This document shows, in pieces, positions 8,360 through 20,130 of a DNA stretch of 64,000 nucleotides. The notes under the pieces are model-generated. The model worked only from the letters and a program-made list of their open reading frames with translations. It was not told where the DNA came from and ran no database searches. Origin of the DNA: Rhabdornis inornatus (taxonomy: Eukaryota; Chordata; Aves; Passeriformes; Rhabdornithidae); assembly GCA_013397075.1 (NCBI GenBank), contig VWZS01010096.1, positions 434,001 to 498,000 of the forward strand. The letters are read 5' to 3'. Positions within the stretch are counted from its first letter, which is position 1. Each line of letters starts with the position of its first letter. The position numbers and the translations under genes were made by a program.

Positions 8360-10630
8360 ATTACTTGAAGCCATGAGGAAGCTGCCACTGAACACAAAAT
8401 GGGGATGGTTTAAAAACCAGAGAAGAGAAAGCCATGGGAAGGGATTTGCAGGGTGCAGGGACAGGTTCATCTCATTGCAGCAGGAGGAGCATCATCACAG
8501 GGACCAGCTGAGGTCAGCTCACAAACTATAAAGAGAGCAGGGAGGAGGGCTAGAATTCTGTTTCCAACACAAGCCACACAAAGTAGCTCCAGGCTGGCAT
8601 GGTGCTATGGGATCCTGGCATTGCTGCTCCCTCTCCAGCCATGCTGGGTGTTTTGGGGTATCTGTCGGGAGGTCCCTCCCCATGCTCAGCTCTTTTCCAA
8701 AAGAGCAAGAAATGCTGCAGAAGGAAAAAAGTAACTGTGATGATTATCATTCTCCCCTTCAGCTTCTTGAAATAGGGGGAAATACAGCAAAGTGTCCTCC
8801 CTGATTTTCTGTGAGGAGCATTTTCTCCTGGGCTGGCTCTACCCACAGCAGAGCTCTGGGCTGAACTCAGAGCCAAGGAAAAGCCTTATGTGATGCTGTA
8901 CACTAGGAAAGCACAAGGTTGTATGGCTTGGGTGAGAAAACAATGCAATGATTTTCGAAGAGATGTTACAAAATCTATAGCATGCAGGGAAGTGCTTTTT
9001 TTTTTTTTTTTTTACTTGTTAAAAAATTTTATTTTTGCTTATGAAGCTGTTCCTTTTCCCTTGCAGTCTCTGGACTGCTCTGAGATCTGCCTGGTATTTT
9101 CCCTTGTTACCAGTGTTAGGTTATAAAGTGTTAGGGATAAACACTATGTTGCCTGCCCACAGAGAAGCAACAGTGGGAGGAAATCCAAATCACATACCCT
9201 GTCCAAGCTGCTCTCAGGCCCATTGCAGGAGCTGTTAGAGATACAAAGGCACATGGGAGACCAAATTATGGGCTCAAAGCAGAAGAAATCCTGGCTGGAA
9301 TTCCCTGGGGCTGTCAGAAGCCCCCCCAGCCCCACAGGAGGAGGCAGCTGGAGCATCTCTCCTGTGATTTTTGGAGCGTATCCAGGGCCAGTTCCTGGGC
9401 ATCTGTGCCACAGCTGCACTGCAGCTGTGGTACATCCACATAGCAGCAACTGGGCAGACTGGGATCTGGAGAGGGGAGACTGGGCAGGCTGCATATCTGA
9501 GGCCACCTGGGAGGAAAATTTAGGAAATAAATACTCTGGTGTCTAGGAATGGCACAGCAAATCCCACTGCCAGCCCTGATGTGGAGGAAAAGATGATTTT
9601 GCTTTCAGACAAGCCTAATTCCACGCATGTTCCTCGTGGCTATGTGCACACCAGCACCAAAGTGTGTGGCCAAATGACCTGTCCAGCCATCAGTGGTGTC
9701 CACATCTCTTGTGAAAACTCAGGGCAGACCTAATGTGGAGGAGACTCTTTAGGTCATGGTTACTTCTGACAGCAGGAGACAGACATATCCATCCCCGTAG
9801 AGAAAAGCATTTTCTCTTGTTGGGAGATGGAGAAGCACCTTAAATTTAGTTTTATTTTTTATTTATTATTATTTTAATACTGACACTGCTGCACCATTCA
9901 AGGTCCCTTCTTGCTTTCAATTTGTTTACCCCTCATTCCAGGGGCTGCATCCCATTGCTCAGCACTTGATTGTGTCAGCTCCTACCAGTAGATTTTGAAG
10001 TGGAAATCCTCCAGTGCATTTCAAAGCAGAGCCATCAGCCTCCGGACTTGGCTGATCCCCAAGCACTGTATTTTAGCAGGTCCCACTTCAGTGGATCCAG
10101 CTGCTGTTCAGATATAAAGTGTGAATTAATTTGAAGATTGTATCCTTTGACATTTAGAGCTTTTCCTGTGGCGCTTCCATGGCTCTGTCCCTCTGAGAGG
10201 CCATCAGCCTTGGTCTGTGTCCATGATCTATAACCCCAGGAGTGATATGGAAAGCTCATGTCTCAGGTGGGCAATCTCAGCTATAAGATGTACAGCCTCT
10301 TTCAAAAGATCAGCTTAAAAACATGTGGCAAGTATAGCTGGGAGCCCAATTCCTCCTCTGAAGGCTGAACTTCTGAACTGCAGATAATTACTACTCTTCT
10401 CCTCATTTTGCTGGCATCTCCTCTCTCAAGCTGTAGAAACGATATTTAGGTGCTTTCAAGTTTAAAATCGGTGAACATCTCTCAGCGTGGCTGTGAGTTA
10501 AAAAATACCATCTTTGTGCTTCCAGATGAAGAGCCCGAGGCTGAAGAGCTGGAGGTGTGTGCGTTCCCATGTGGAGGGTGAGTCACCAGCAGAGCCAAGG
10601 GCAGGGTCGTGTCACAGCAGCTCAGAGCAT
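8360..10630. other. unassigned intergenic sequence
   Basis: No gene or RNA recognised in 2.3 kb. It holds a pure T run of about 20 at 8997-9014 and an AT-rich patch near 9845-9890. Open frames are short and lack domains. Confidence 0.4.
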
Positions 10631-10850
10631 GAGGGTGGTGAAACACCGGAGGGGAGTGAAACGCTGGCACAGGTTGCCCAGAAATGGGGGGGATGTCCCA
10701 TGCCTGGAAACATCCAGGGTCAGACTGAGGGCTCTGAGCAATCTGACCCAGCTGAAGATGTCCCTGCTAGTTGTATGGTGGTTGGACCAGAGGACATTGA
10801 AAAAGTTCCTTTCATCCCACCCCATTCTGTCATTCCATGGCTATGGAAGC
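10631..10850 (+). mobile_element. CR1 LINE fragment, 3' end (diverged)
   Basis: It has the CR1 order GAGGGTGGTGAAACACC, CTGGCACAGGTTGCCCAGA, GGTTGGACCAGAGGACATTG and the closing CATTCCATGG. It is more diverged than the copy near 8.1 kb. Confidence 0.85.
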
Positions 10851-13800
10851 CAGGCTGCTGGCAGGGGACACGGCCCCACTGTCCCTGTGCTGCTGGGCAG
10901 TGACACGTTCCTCAAACAAGCATTCCAGCCATGTTCCCTGCAGTAGGACAGACCTGGAGCTCTGGGCTGGGATGAAGCACCGCTGCCTTGTGCTCCTTCT
11001 GCCGGGCTGGGAGCTCGGGGGGAAGATGGTGGCGTGGGTGCTGTCCCTAAGCTGGTGACACTGGAGGGTCCCCAGGGGAGCCCGTGCTCTCTCCCGGCAG
11101 CAGTGGCTGGAGGAGGGCCATGCTGGGTGACAGAGGCAAGCTGGCGTGTCCTGCCGAGCAGCAGGCAGCAGATGGCAATGTCGCCCTGCCGGAACCGCAG
11201 GGATGCAGGGAGATGCTTGCTGTGCCGACAGCTTGGGGACAGCAGACAAAGCCTGGTGGTGGGTCCAGCTCCTTTAGCAGAAGCTGTAGGGTCTCCGGAA
11301 GTGCTGGGTGTTTGGCTCCGGGCTACTGTGGGTCCCTGCTCCCCAAGGCCACCCAGATGGGACAGGTGAGCAAGGGAACAGGTAGGGACACTCCTTTCTG
11401 TCTGCTCCCTCCCCAGCCTGGCAGAGGCTGCTGTGGATTGGTCATAGCTGGTGCAGCTCAGATGTAGAAGAGCCCAGACTGGCTCTTGCCAGGCCTTGAT
11501 TGGAGTGATTTGGACATCTGGAGAGACTGAGGCAGGGAGCAGTGCCTGTGAGTGGTACTGGAGCTGGTCAGCTGCTGTTTAAGCAGTGGGGTGAAGCTGC
11601 TCCCAGCATGAGCCTTGGCGTGGCTGGGATGTGACCTTTGGCAGGATGTCGTGCTTCTTGCCCCTGACTCACCCTGGTGCCAGCAGGTGTTTTCCAGATA
11701 CAGCTGCTGTATCTGGGTGGCCACATCTCCTCTCTGTTCCCCACATTGCCCCAGTGGGATGGGAAGCTGGGTGTTCCCTGTTGTTGTCTGGCTTGGTGGT
11801 ATCCCAGGGTCACCCTCAAGGACTTTGTGCTGTGCACTCTCTATCTGATGGGAGCAGAGCCAGCGTTGGAAATGTTTTCATCTCCTTTTCTCCAAGCAGC
11901 TCCATCCCATCTTTTATCAGGCAGGGCTGCTGAGCTCAGGGAAATGGGAGCTCTATGCATGCTTGGGGCACACTCCTGAGGTGTGGCCGTGGGTTTTGTT
12001 GACTTCTCTGAGCTGACAACATGCTGGTGGCATCAGTGGCACAGAACATGGGGCTGGCATCAGCCCTGGGTGCAGGTGGCAGCCACTGCAAGTACTGCCA
12101 GCAGCCAAGGCACCTCATCACAGGCCTGGGAAAGAGAGGGCAGAAGGTGCTAAGAAATAATTCTGAGTTGCCTAAAGGGTCCTCTTGGCCTCCCCATTGT
12201 CTGGATCCAGCACATTTCATCGTGGTTTGGAACCAGGCTGCTCTTCGGTGTGCAAGACGCTGAGTTATACATCCTCTGCTCCCCAAACTGCAGTGCTTCC
12301 AATTGGCACAGGGTCATGCAGGTGCTAAAAAACAAATTAATTTCCTCCATCTGAGTGCTCCTGACTCAGCATTCCTTCAGTCAGCACTTTACAGCAGGTG
12401 TGAGATAACAGGAAAACGCAATGCAGAGAGCAGAGCCCATTGTCGTGGCCAGGTACCTCCCTATCAGGTACAGCCACAGAGATGCTGGCAGTGCACTCTC
12501 AGCATGCGTGGGCCAGGTGTGGCTTTGGCAAAAGGCTTTGTGGGTCATGGCAGTGGTGGCCTCATGGTGTCCTCTCACCCACTCCCAGCTGTATCCTTGG
12601 CTCTGCTAAAGGGTGTGAGTACCTTGGAAAGTGCTGGGTTTGGGGTGCTCCTTAAGAAAATTAAGGCTTTATGCCAGGAGGCATCAGGTCCATGTGTTCT
12701 GAGCATAATTTCTTCCTCTCCAAAGAATTTGTGTGTGTGTCTGTTTTCTTCACCTAATGCATGGCATCGTTGTCATTCATTAGATGGTGGCCAGGCTTTG
12801 CCACAAAGGCAGCTGCATTTTGGGAGGAGTCCTGAGCTGAGACATCCATGAAACGTGGTAAACAGTGCTCAAGAGAGAGAGGTCAGGCTGAACCAGAGGT
12901 TTTGGGGCTGGCCTCTGTGTTGATGCTGTGTGTGGTTTTATGTGCTCCTCCCCTCTGGAATTATGATTTGGTTTCCAGAAGAAGCTTGACTTGACACATC
13001 AGCCCTTAGCTGAGTCACTTGTGTCTGCTGGAGGAGCTCCCAGGAGGCCAGGGCACAATGTGGAGGTGTGAAGTGCTCCTCTGTCCTGGAGAATGGTGAG
13101 TGTGGGATGGAACAATCAGGGACCAATGGCAGAGGGGGGGTGTGGGCACCTGGAGAAGGGGACTGGCAGTGCTGGAAAAGCCATGGCTACAAACAAGGAG
13201 GGAGGAAACCCTGTCTTGGAATAAAGCACAAACTGAGCCAGACCCTTTTTCACTTGATCACCTAGAAGTCCTGGAAAAATCAGTGGAGAGAGCAGAGCAA
13301 TCCAAACTGAATGCACTGAATCTTGGGAGGGATGTTCAGAGATAAGGAATGTGCAGTCCTTGCAGTCAGGGGAGGGAGCCCCAGCCCAAGACCAGGAGAG
13401 GCCTATCAGGCTGGACATTGCTTGTGCCACGTACACCATGCTTCCTTGGGGGTCAGATTGCTGCCAGTGTTATAAACCCCTATCATTGCCCAGGTGCAAA
13501 TAAGCCTTATCTCCTAAAGTGAATCCTATTAACCAGAAGTGGACTTTGCTGCTGGTGTTGTGCCCTTGAAACCTCACTTGGAGCTTTTCTGCCTCTAGTG
13601 AGTTGGGGAGGGTTTGAGGAAAAGAAAAAGTGGTTTCTTCCAGCGTGAGGTGCTCTGAGCTGTGTGTCTCCCACCAGCCCCATTGGGTGCTGCTGCAGGA
13701 GCAGCTCCAGGTTTACTTTGGTGCAGTGGTGGGGATCCAGGAGCTCTGCCAACTCCAGCTAAACCAGTTGGGATGTTCTTTGCCCAAGTCTGGAGCAGGA

Positions 13801-14372
13801 AGTTGCCCTTGCTCTGCAGTTCCCTTGGCTGGCTCAGAAGAGTTTGTCAGAGGCACTTGCACACCAAACTCTCCTTGCAGTGCTAATTCCACTGATAATG
13901 GACTTGCAGGTAACAGTGCTGGGCTGCAGCTGCCCATGCCTCCGGTCCTGCAAGCACAAGCGTTGCAAGGGACCTTCCTGGCCCTTTGTTTAAATAATGT
14001 CTGTCTTGGTGCTCCCAGGAAGGCTTCTGTAGCAGGAGCAGTAATTTATGAGGTCCTGCTACTGGCAGTGACTCTGTTTCACATATGATTCATGCAGTTG
14101 TCAGTAAGGATCCTTAGCTCCCTGGGATAGTTTGGATCAACAGCCTGTCCTCCCTGTGAGGCTACTTCTTTCCACAATTTCAAGGTAAAGCAGCCAATTT
14201 CCCTTGAGAAAGAGAGCCTCTGCTCAAGGAGAAAGGGAAATGTTGTCTTCCAGGTTGGCTCCTCCTCTCTTAATGCTGTGCCCATCCCTCTGGGCTGTCC
14301 CTCTCTCTGTTGCTTGGGGAAGGGGAGCAGTGCTCAGCCTAGTGAGTGGGACTGCAGAGGGTAGTGCAGATC
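10851..14372. other. unassigned intergenic sequence
   Basis: About 3.5 kb without a recognisable gene, RNA gene or repeat family. Open frames of up to about 150 codons occur on both strands but overlap one another in several frames and have no domains. Confidence 0.4.
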
Positions 14373-14560
14373 AGAGAATCACAGGATGGTTTGGGTTGGA
14401 AGGACCTGAAAGGCTATCCCATTCCTATCCCCCTGCCATGGGCAGAGATGCCATTCACTACTCCAGGCTTCTCCAAGTCCTGTCCCACCTGGCCTTGAAC
14501 ACTTCCCAGGATGGGGCAGCCACAGCCTCTCTGGGCAACCTGTCCAAGATATCCTGGCTT
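14373..14560 (-). mobile_element. CR1 LINE fragment, 3' end
   Basis: Read on the plus strand it is a reversed CR1 tail: AGAGAATCACAGGATGGTTT, GGTTGGAAGGACCT, a CCTGCCATGGGCAGAGATGC block, CTGGCCTTGAACACTTCCC and GGGCAACCTG. This places the element on the minus strand. Confidence 0.93.
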
Positions 14561-16711
14561 CTTTAGGTGGAGCTATAACCTGCAGGTGTGAGGGTGGAAA
14601 TGGGACCACTCAGACCTCTTGTACCAGCCTGGCTCCTCAAACCAGATCCACGAGCTGTGACAAACACCAGTTCAGCAGGAGAGGAATGTGCTGCTCCTGC
14701 CTTGCCAGTAGAGAGCTCATGGGTAAACTGGAGGCTTGGCTGCCCCTTCAGAGCTTTGCAAAGCTGCCTGGATGCTACTTTTCCTACATCTCCCTCGGCA
14801 GCCAGATCAGCAGAGGGCACTGCATGTCCATGCTTAATCCACCTGGGAAGGAAGGGAATGTCTTTTCCACCTCTCCAGCTCCAGCAATATTTGCTCATTG
14901 ACCACCAAACCTCTCCCCGAGCTCCCTGCCAAAGAGCTCCGGGCTGCAGGACCGCCTCCCTGATGGAAAGATCGGGCCTGATTAAGGAAATCTGGAGGCA
15001 TTCGGTGAAACGACAGGAAAATTTAGATCAAACGGCAGGAAATCCTCCCTCGGGCAGCACAAAAGAGCCGTGCTATGGAAAGCTCTGCTCTGGCAGGAGG
15101 TGATCCAAGACAAACAGGGAGCTGCCTTCTGGGATGGACTGGCTGGCGGGCAGGATGGGCGAGAGCCGGGGATCTGGGCAAAGCCATAAAAGCAGTTTGG
15201 CTTTGTGCTCTGCTGTGGTCACTGCAGGCGGTCAGGGAGGAGCTCCTGCCCTACCCAGTCTGCAGGATGGTACCTCCAGCCCATGCAGGAGCAGAAGGAG
15301 CCTTTCTCACCATGGTCTGAGGCAGATATCTATATTTATAACTTATATATGGGTATTTAACAGGGTATTTACCAGCCTGAAGTGGTCCCAGCTGGGTTTG
15401 GTGCAGACAGTGCCCTCCTTGGTGAGGTGTGGGCTGTTTGGAGGCTTTGGGTTCTTCCAGCGAGAGTATTTGTGTGCAAACACAGAGATAAATGTCCCAG
15501 ACTGGATGTTCCCATGTTGCCTGTGGAAGTAGCTGCTTGCTGGAGTGAGCAGGAAGCCAGGTGCTACCTCTTGCATTGCTGCAGCACTGCAGGTTTTGAT
15601 GCAGTAGTGACTTCTTGGTGGGGGTCTCTGGCTGCAGAGTCAGCAGGGAAGATCAAAGACTCATGGATTTTCTTCATGGATGGAATGTCCTGCTGCATTT
15701 CATGGGGCAGGAAAGGAGAGTGATTGAATTCTGGAGTGCTTCCTCTTGGGTTTCTTCCCTGGTTGAAATCAGGGTTTGTCTGAGAGCTCTTGGATGGCGA
15801 GTTGGCAGCACTTGGGTGACCACCCCGTAGCCCCCACCTGCATGGCTGGTTCCTGCAGGGCTGAACCCCTGCAGGAGGTAGCTGTGGCTGAGCCAACCCA
15901 AGGCTTCACTCAAACATAAACTGATGCATTTCCAGCCAGTAGGAAGTGATCACTGGCTGGGAACCTGCCTTGCAGTGCATTTGTTGACTGAAACCTTTAT
16001 CAAGAGAGTGAAGCTGGTTTCCAGACTTGTTGATGTCCTCGAGATAGCTTTCGTGGAGGCTTTCCAAGACACTGCAATCTCAGCTATTGCCCTTTGACAG
16101 CAGCAAAGATAAAGATATACGAACCTCCTGTTCAAGGCATCTTCCTCCTCCTCCTGCAGTTCTTGAGATTAGGCTGCTCCAGGGTTCTGTTCCTGGAACA
16201 ACCAGCTGGGGAATCACACACAGCCCTAATCACCCATGGAAGTGCTTTCTGCCTCATTTCTCCTCACCCTCTTGGAGCAGGAGCTTGTGTGGAGGTGTCT
16301 GAGCTCTGCACAAGAAATCCTCAAGGTGGAGGTGACTGATCCCGTCTGACTCTGCAAGCAGAGGGGTGGCTCTCATCCTGTTCAGGCTGCCTAAACAAGT
16401 CGGTGTTGCTCAGGAGAGATGAGAAAGCTGAGCTCAAACCATGTTCCCTGGCACAATTGATGCCTGAAACAGAAGTGTGTTCATGTAGGACTGTAAAAGA
16501 GTGGAACATGCTGCCAGCCTATCCATGAATGTCCTGGTGAACGTCCTGGAGGCCACAGGAAAAAGTGTTAAACCCAAAAAGGAGAGAGGGGACCAACTGG
16601 GGAGGTCAAGGCTACACAGACCTTCCATGAGAAGAGGCTATGGCAGTGCCAGTCAGTGAAGATGGAAGGGGAGGTGAGCTCCAATGAGCTGTGGGCCATC
16701 TCCATCCTGCA
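14561..16711. other. unassigned intergenic sequence
   Basis: No gene recognised. The part at about 14930-15110 has an unusual non-repeat texture (AAATTTAGATCAAACGGCAG and similar, with scattered CpG) that could be a conserved non-coding element, but I cannot test conservation here. Confidence 0.35.
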
Positions 16712-17300
16712 GATGGAATCACAGAATCATTTGAGTTGGAAGAGGTCATCAACTATGTCCCCAGGTGCCTTCTCTACACTCCTTTAAATAGCCCCAGTGA
16801 TGGTGACTCCATCACTTCCCTGAGCAGCCTCTTTTAATCTCTGACAACTGTTTTCATGAAGAAATTTTTCCTAATATCCAATCTAAACCTGTGTGACTTG
16901 TGGCCTTTTCCTCTTGTTCTATTGTTGTTACCTGGAAAAAGAGACCAATCCCCACCTGGCTACATCCTCCTGTCAGGGAGTTGTGTAGAGCAGAAGGTCC
17001 CTGCTGAGCCTCGTTTTCTCCAGACTGAGCCCTCCCAGCTCCCTCAGCTGCTCCTGGTGCTCCAGCCCCTTCCCCAGCTCTGTTCCCTTCTCTGGACGTG
17101 TTCCAGCCCCTCAATGTCCTTTTTGCAGTGAGGGGTCCAGAGCTGGAGACAGGATTTGAGGTGTGGCCTCACCAGTGCCCAGCACAGGGGGACAATCACT
17201 GCCCTGGGCCTGCTGGTCACACTATGGCTGGTACACTCCAGGTGCCCTTGGCCTTCTTGCTCACCTGGCCTCATGTTCAGCTGCTGTTGACCAGCACACC
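16712..17300 (-). mobile_element. long CR1 LINE fragment
   Basis: Beginning at GATGGAATCACAGAATCAT, the plus strand shows reversed CR1 blocks in order: GAGTTGGAAGAGGTCATC; a TTTTTCCTAATATCCAATCT block; GACCAATCCCCACCTGGCT; CAGACTGAGCCCTCCCAGCT; CTCCAGCCCCTTCCCCAGCT; and GTGTGGCCTCACCAGTGCCC. It is one of the longest CR1 pieces in the window, about 590 bp, still without an intact open frame. The inner boundary is uncertain. Confidence 0.92.
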
Positions 17301-19686
17301 TGATTGCTGGCCCCCTCAGGTGACTGCCTTGGGGACCCTCCCTCTGAACACTCAGGAATCCCCTCCAGATTTCCAGCACAGATGTATCCAAGGCTGGCTT
17401 TTCCCTCATTTGTTCCTGAGCCAGAGGACAGTGCTGGCACAAACAGCTCCTCTCCCTGCCTGTGCTCTTCGATGTTGATTTGAAATAGTCTCTCTTTGGC
17501 CTTGGGTTTCAGAGGGATGCTTTTCAAAACCAGAAATAAATGAGCTTGAAATATTTCCCATAATTTTGCAAGATCTCAACCCTCTGATAGCCAGATTAGA
17601 AGAAGGATAACAAGGAAATCAGCATTCAGGCTGGAACCACTATTGTTAAATAGACACCACCGTAAAGCCAGTACTTCTTGTTTACAATTGAACTCATGAA
17701 TTTTTAGATGTTAATGTATGAGAGATTGAGTAAACAACCATTGTGCCTCTAAGGAATGAGTCCCAGGCTGTCCTGAGCTGGAATACTTTGTACTTTCCTG
17801 ATTGCCTTCCAAGAATTTCAAATTACTTGGTAAGAGAAAAACAAGCCGGCTTCACGAGATGTTTGTGAGGTTTTCTGGATGGACTTAGTTCTTCTGCTCT
17901 GTGATGGGGCTGCTTTGGGGCAGAGCTCTGGGGCTGGGAACTGTGAGACACTAAACACCTGGGTGTTCATGGAGAGGTGAGAACTTCATGTGAAGGATAA
18001 ACCACCAGGGTCAGAAGGGTCAGCCTGGGAGTGTTAAAACCCTGCTGCAGTGCACAGGTCTGCAGCTGGTGTGTAGGCCTGGCAGTCAGCATTCCCAGTC
18101 TGTTTGGCATGGAAACATCGTGGACACTGGCACAGAGAAGTGAAGGGACAAGTGGGAAGTCACACAGCAGTTCAGGGTGACAGCCAGCAAGGAAAGGACT
18201 CTGCTTGCCTAATGCATGAGCCTTTCAGGTGCAGCTCAGATGCTCGTGGGCATGGGTCCATGGGAACAGCCGCCGGGGACAAAGTGACAAAGGGATGTGT
18301 GGCCAGGCCATGTCCCCCATGCTGTAGAGAGACCATGCCATGCTCTCCAAGGAAGCTGTGGCCCATGTTATGCACTCTTGGGTTCTCCAGGCTTACCCAG
18401 ATTGTTTCTGGGCCAAGGTGGCCCTGACAATTGCAAATTGTCTCTCTGGGCCAGCCTGGACAATCCTGCCTTGGGCGTCCTGGCCAGCACATTGGTAAAG
18501 CAGGCAGGATGGGTCCCTCTCTACCTGGCTTCTTCTTGGCTTTGGTTCCCAAGCCAGCAGCCTGGAGCTGTGGAAAGTCATGAATTCGGGTTACCAAACC
18601 ATCTGCTGGCTGCATTTTAAAAAGCAATTAAAGCAAAATTGTTTCCAGCCCTTCTGTTTGCAAGATGTAGTCTAAAGAGAGAGAGCCAAGCCAGGATTTG
18701 CCCAATCCTGCCACTGCTCCAAGTATGAGTTAATTTGATTTAATTCCTCTGCTGTGCATGCTGGAAAGTGAGGAGTTCCCTACTGAGGGTCCAGGGAGCA
18801 TGCAGGTAAACAGGGCCATGTGCTGCTGATTTTTAATGATGGGGAAACCCAGGAAAATGGCATGTTGAGGCTTTTAAAATTGCTTTTAATTAGAAATTAT
18901 TAAAAAGAGTTTAAAAATTTAGTAAGTAGGACTACTTTTGCATGGTAGAGGATGATAGGGTGTTGCTGGGGATGGATGGATAGCAGGTCTAAGCAGAGTT
19001 GGAGGGTCTGGGGAGCTGTTCTTGGGGTACCCCACAAGGCTGGGGGACTGGTGTGGGGGCAAGGGGTCCCTCAAAGCCACTTCTGCTCACGCCCTAACTC
19101 CCAGGGACCTCTCCAAGCACAAAACTCTTCTTTCTTCCTTCATTTTCTCATAGTGAAAGGCACACAGAGAGGTGGGGGAAAGGAGGTAGCGATGAAAAGA
19201 GAAGGTAGGGTGACATCATTCTTCCTTGTCTTCCTCTGGCAGCTGTCACCCTGCCAAATCAGAGGATGACCTTGTGCTGGAAGGGAAGGTGAGGCCATGC
19301 CTGGTGGTGAAGGGCACAGACGTAGAGGATTTAATATTCTCTATGTTTTTATGTTTTATGAAAACCACAGGCTTTTCATTCCTGTTCTGCTGAGAGTTCA
19401 TGCCCAGGAGAGCTGGGGAAATGAATCCTCATAACCCACACAGGGCATGGCTTTGGGGACAGCTGGGCACTGCCTGAAAGCCAGAGATGACAGGATCAAG
19501 ATGCTCTGGTGCTTCAGGCTGTGCTTGGTGAAAAGGTCACACACTCAGGCCAGTGGTGACAAACCTGTGATGCTCTGGGAATAGAGGAGAGGGAGAGCAG
19601 ATTTGGGTCAAAGCACCTTCTTTTCCAGCAGGGGAAGGTGAGATGCCCCAATGCTGAGTCTTGGAGAGGGTGAGATGAGATGAGAT
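17301..19686. other. unassigned intergenic sequence
   Basis: No gene or classified repeat recognised in about 2.4 kb. An AT-rich patch lies near 18830-18930 and a small GATGA microsatellite at about 19672-19688. Confidence 0.4.
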
Positions 19687-20130
19687 GAATCAGAGAATCC
19701 CAGAATGGTTTGTGTTGGCAGGGACAGCAGAGATCATTTAATTCCAACACCCTGCCATGGCTAGGGACGCCCTCCACTAGACCAGGCTGCCAGAGCCACG
19801 TCCAACCTGGCCTTGGACAATTCCAGGGGTAGCTCAGCCACAGCTTCCCTGAGCAACCTGTGCCGGGGCCTCACCTCCCTCACAGGGAAAAATTCCTTCC
19901 CAATATCCCATCTAACCTTGCTGTCTTTCAATTTGTACCCATTCCTCCTTGTCCTGTCACTACAGTTCCTGATGACGAGTCCCTCCTCAGCTTCCCTGTA
20001 GGTGGCTTCAGACACTGGAAGGTGCTGTGAGGTTTCCATGGCACCTTCTCTTCTGCAGGCTGAACAACCCCAACTTTCTCAGCCTGTCTCCAGAGGGGAG
20101 ACACTCTTATCAACTTTGTGGGCCTCCTCA
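19687..20130 (-). mobile_element. CR1 LINE fragment
   Basis: It starts AGAATCCCAGAATGGTTTG and continues with reversed CR1 blocks: CCTGCCATGGCTAGGGACGC; CCAACCTGGCCTTGGACAAT; AAATTCCTTCCCAATATCCC; TTCCTCCTTGTCCTGTCACT; and CAGCCTGTCTCCAGAGGGGA. About 440 bp, 5'-truncated, non-coding. Confidence 0.93.
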
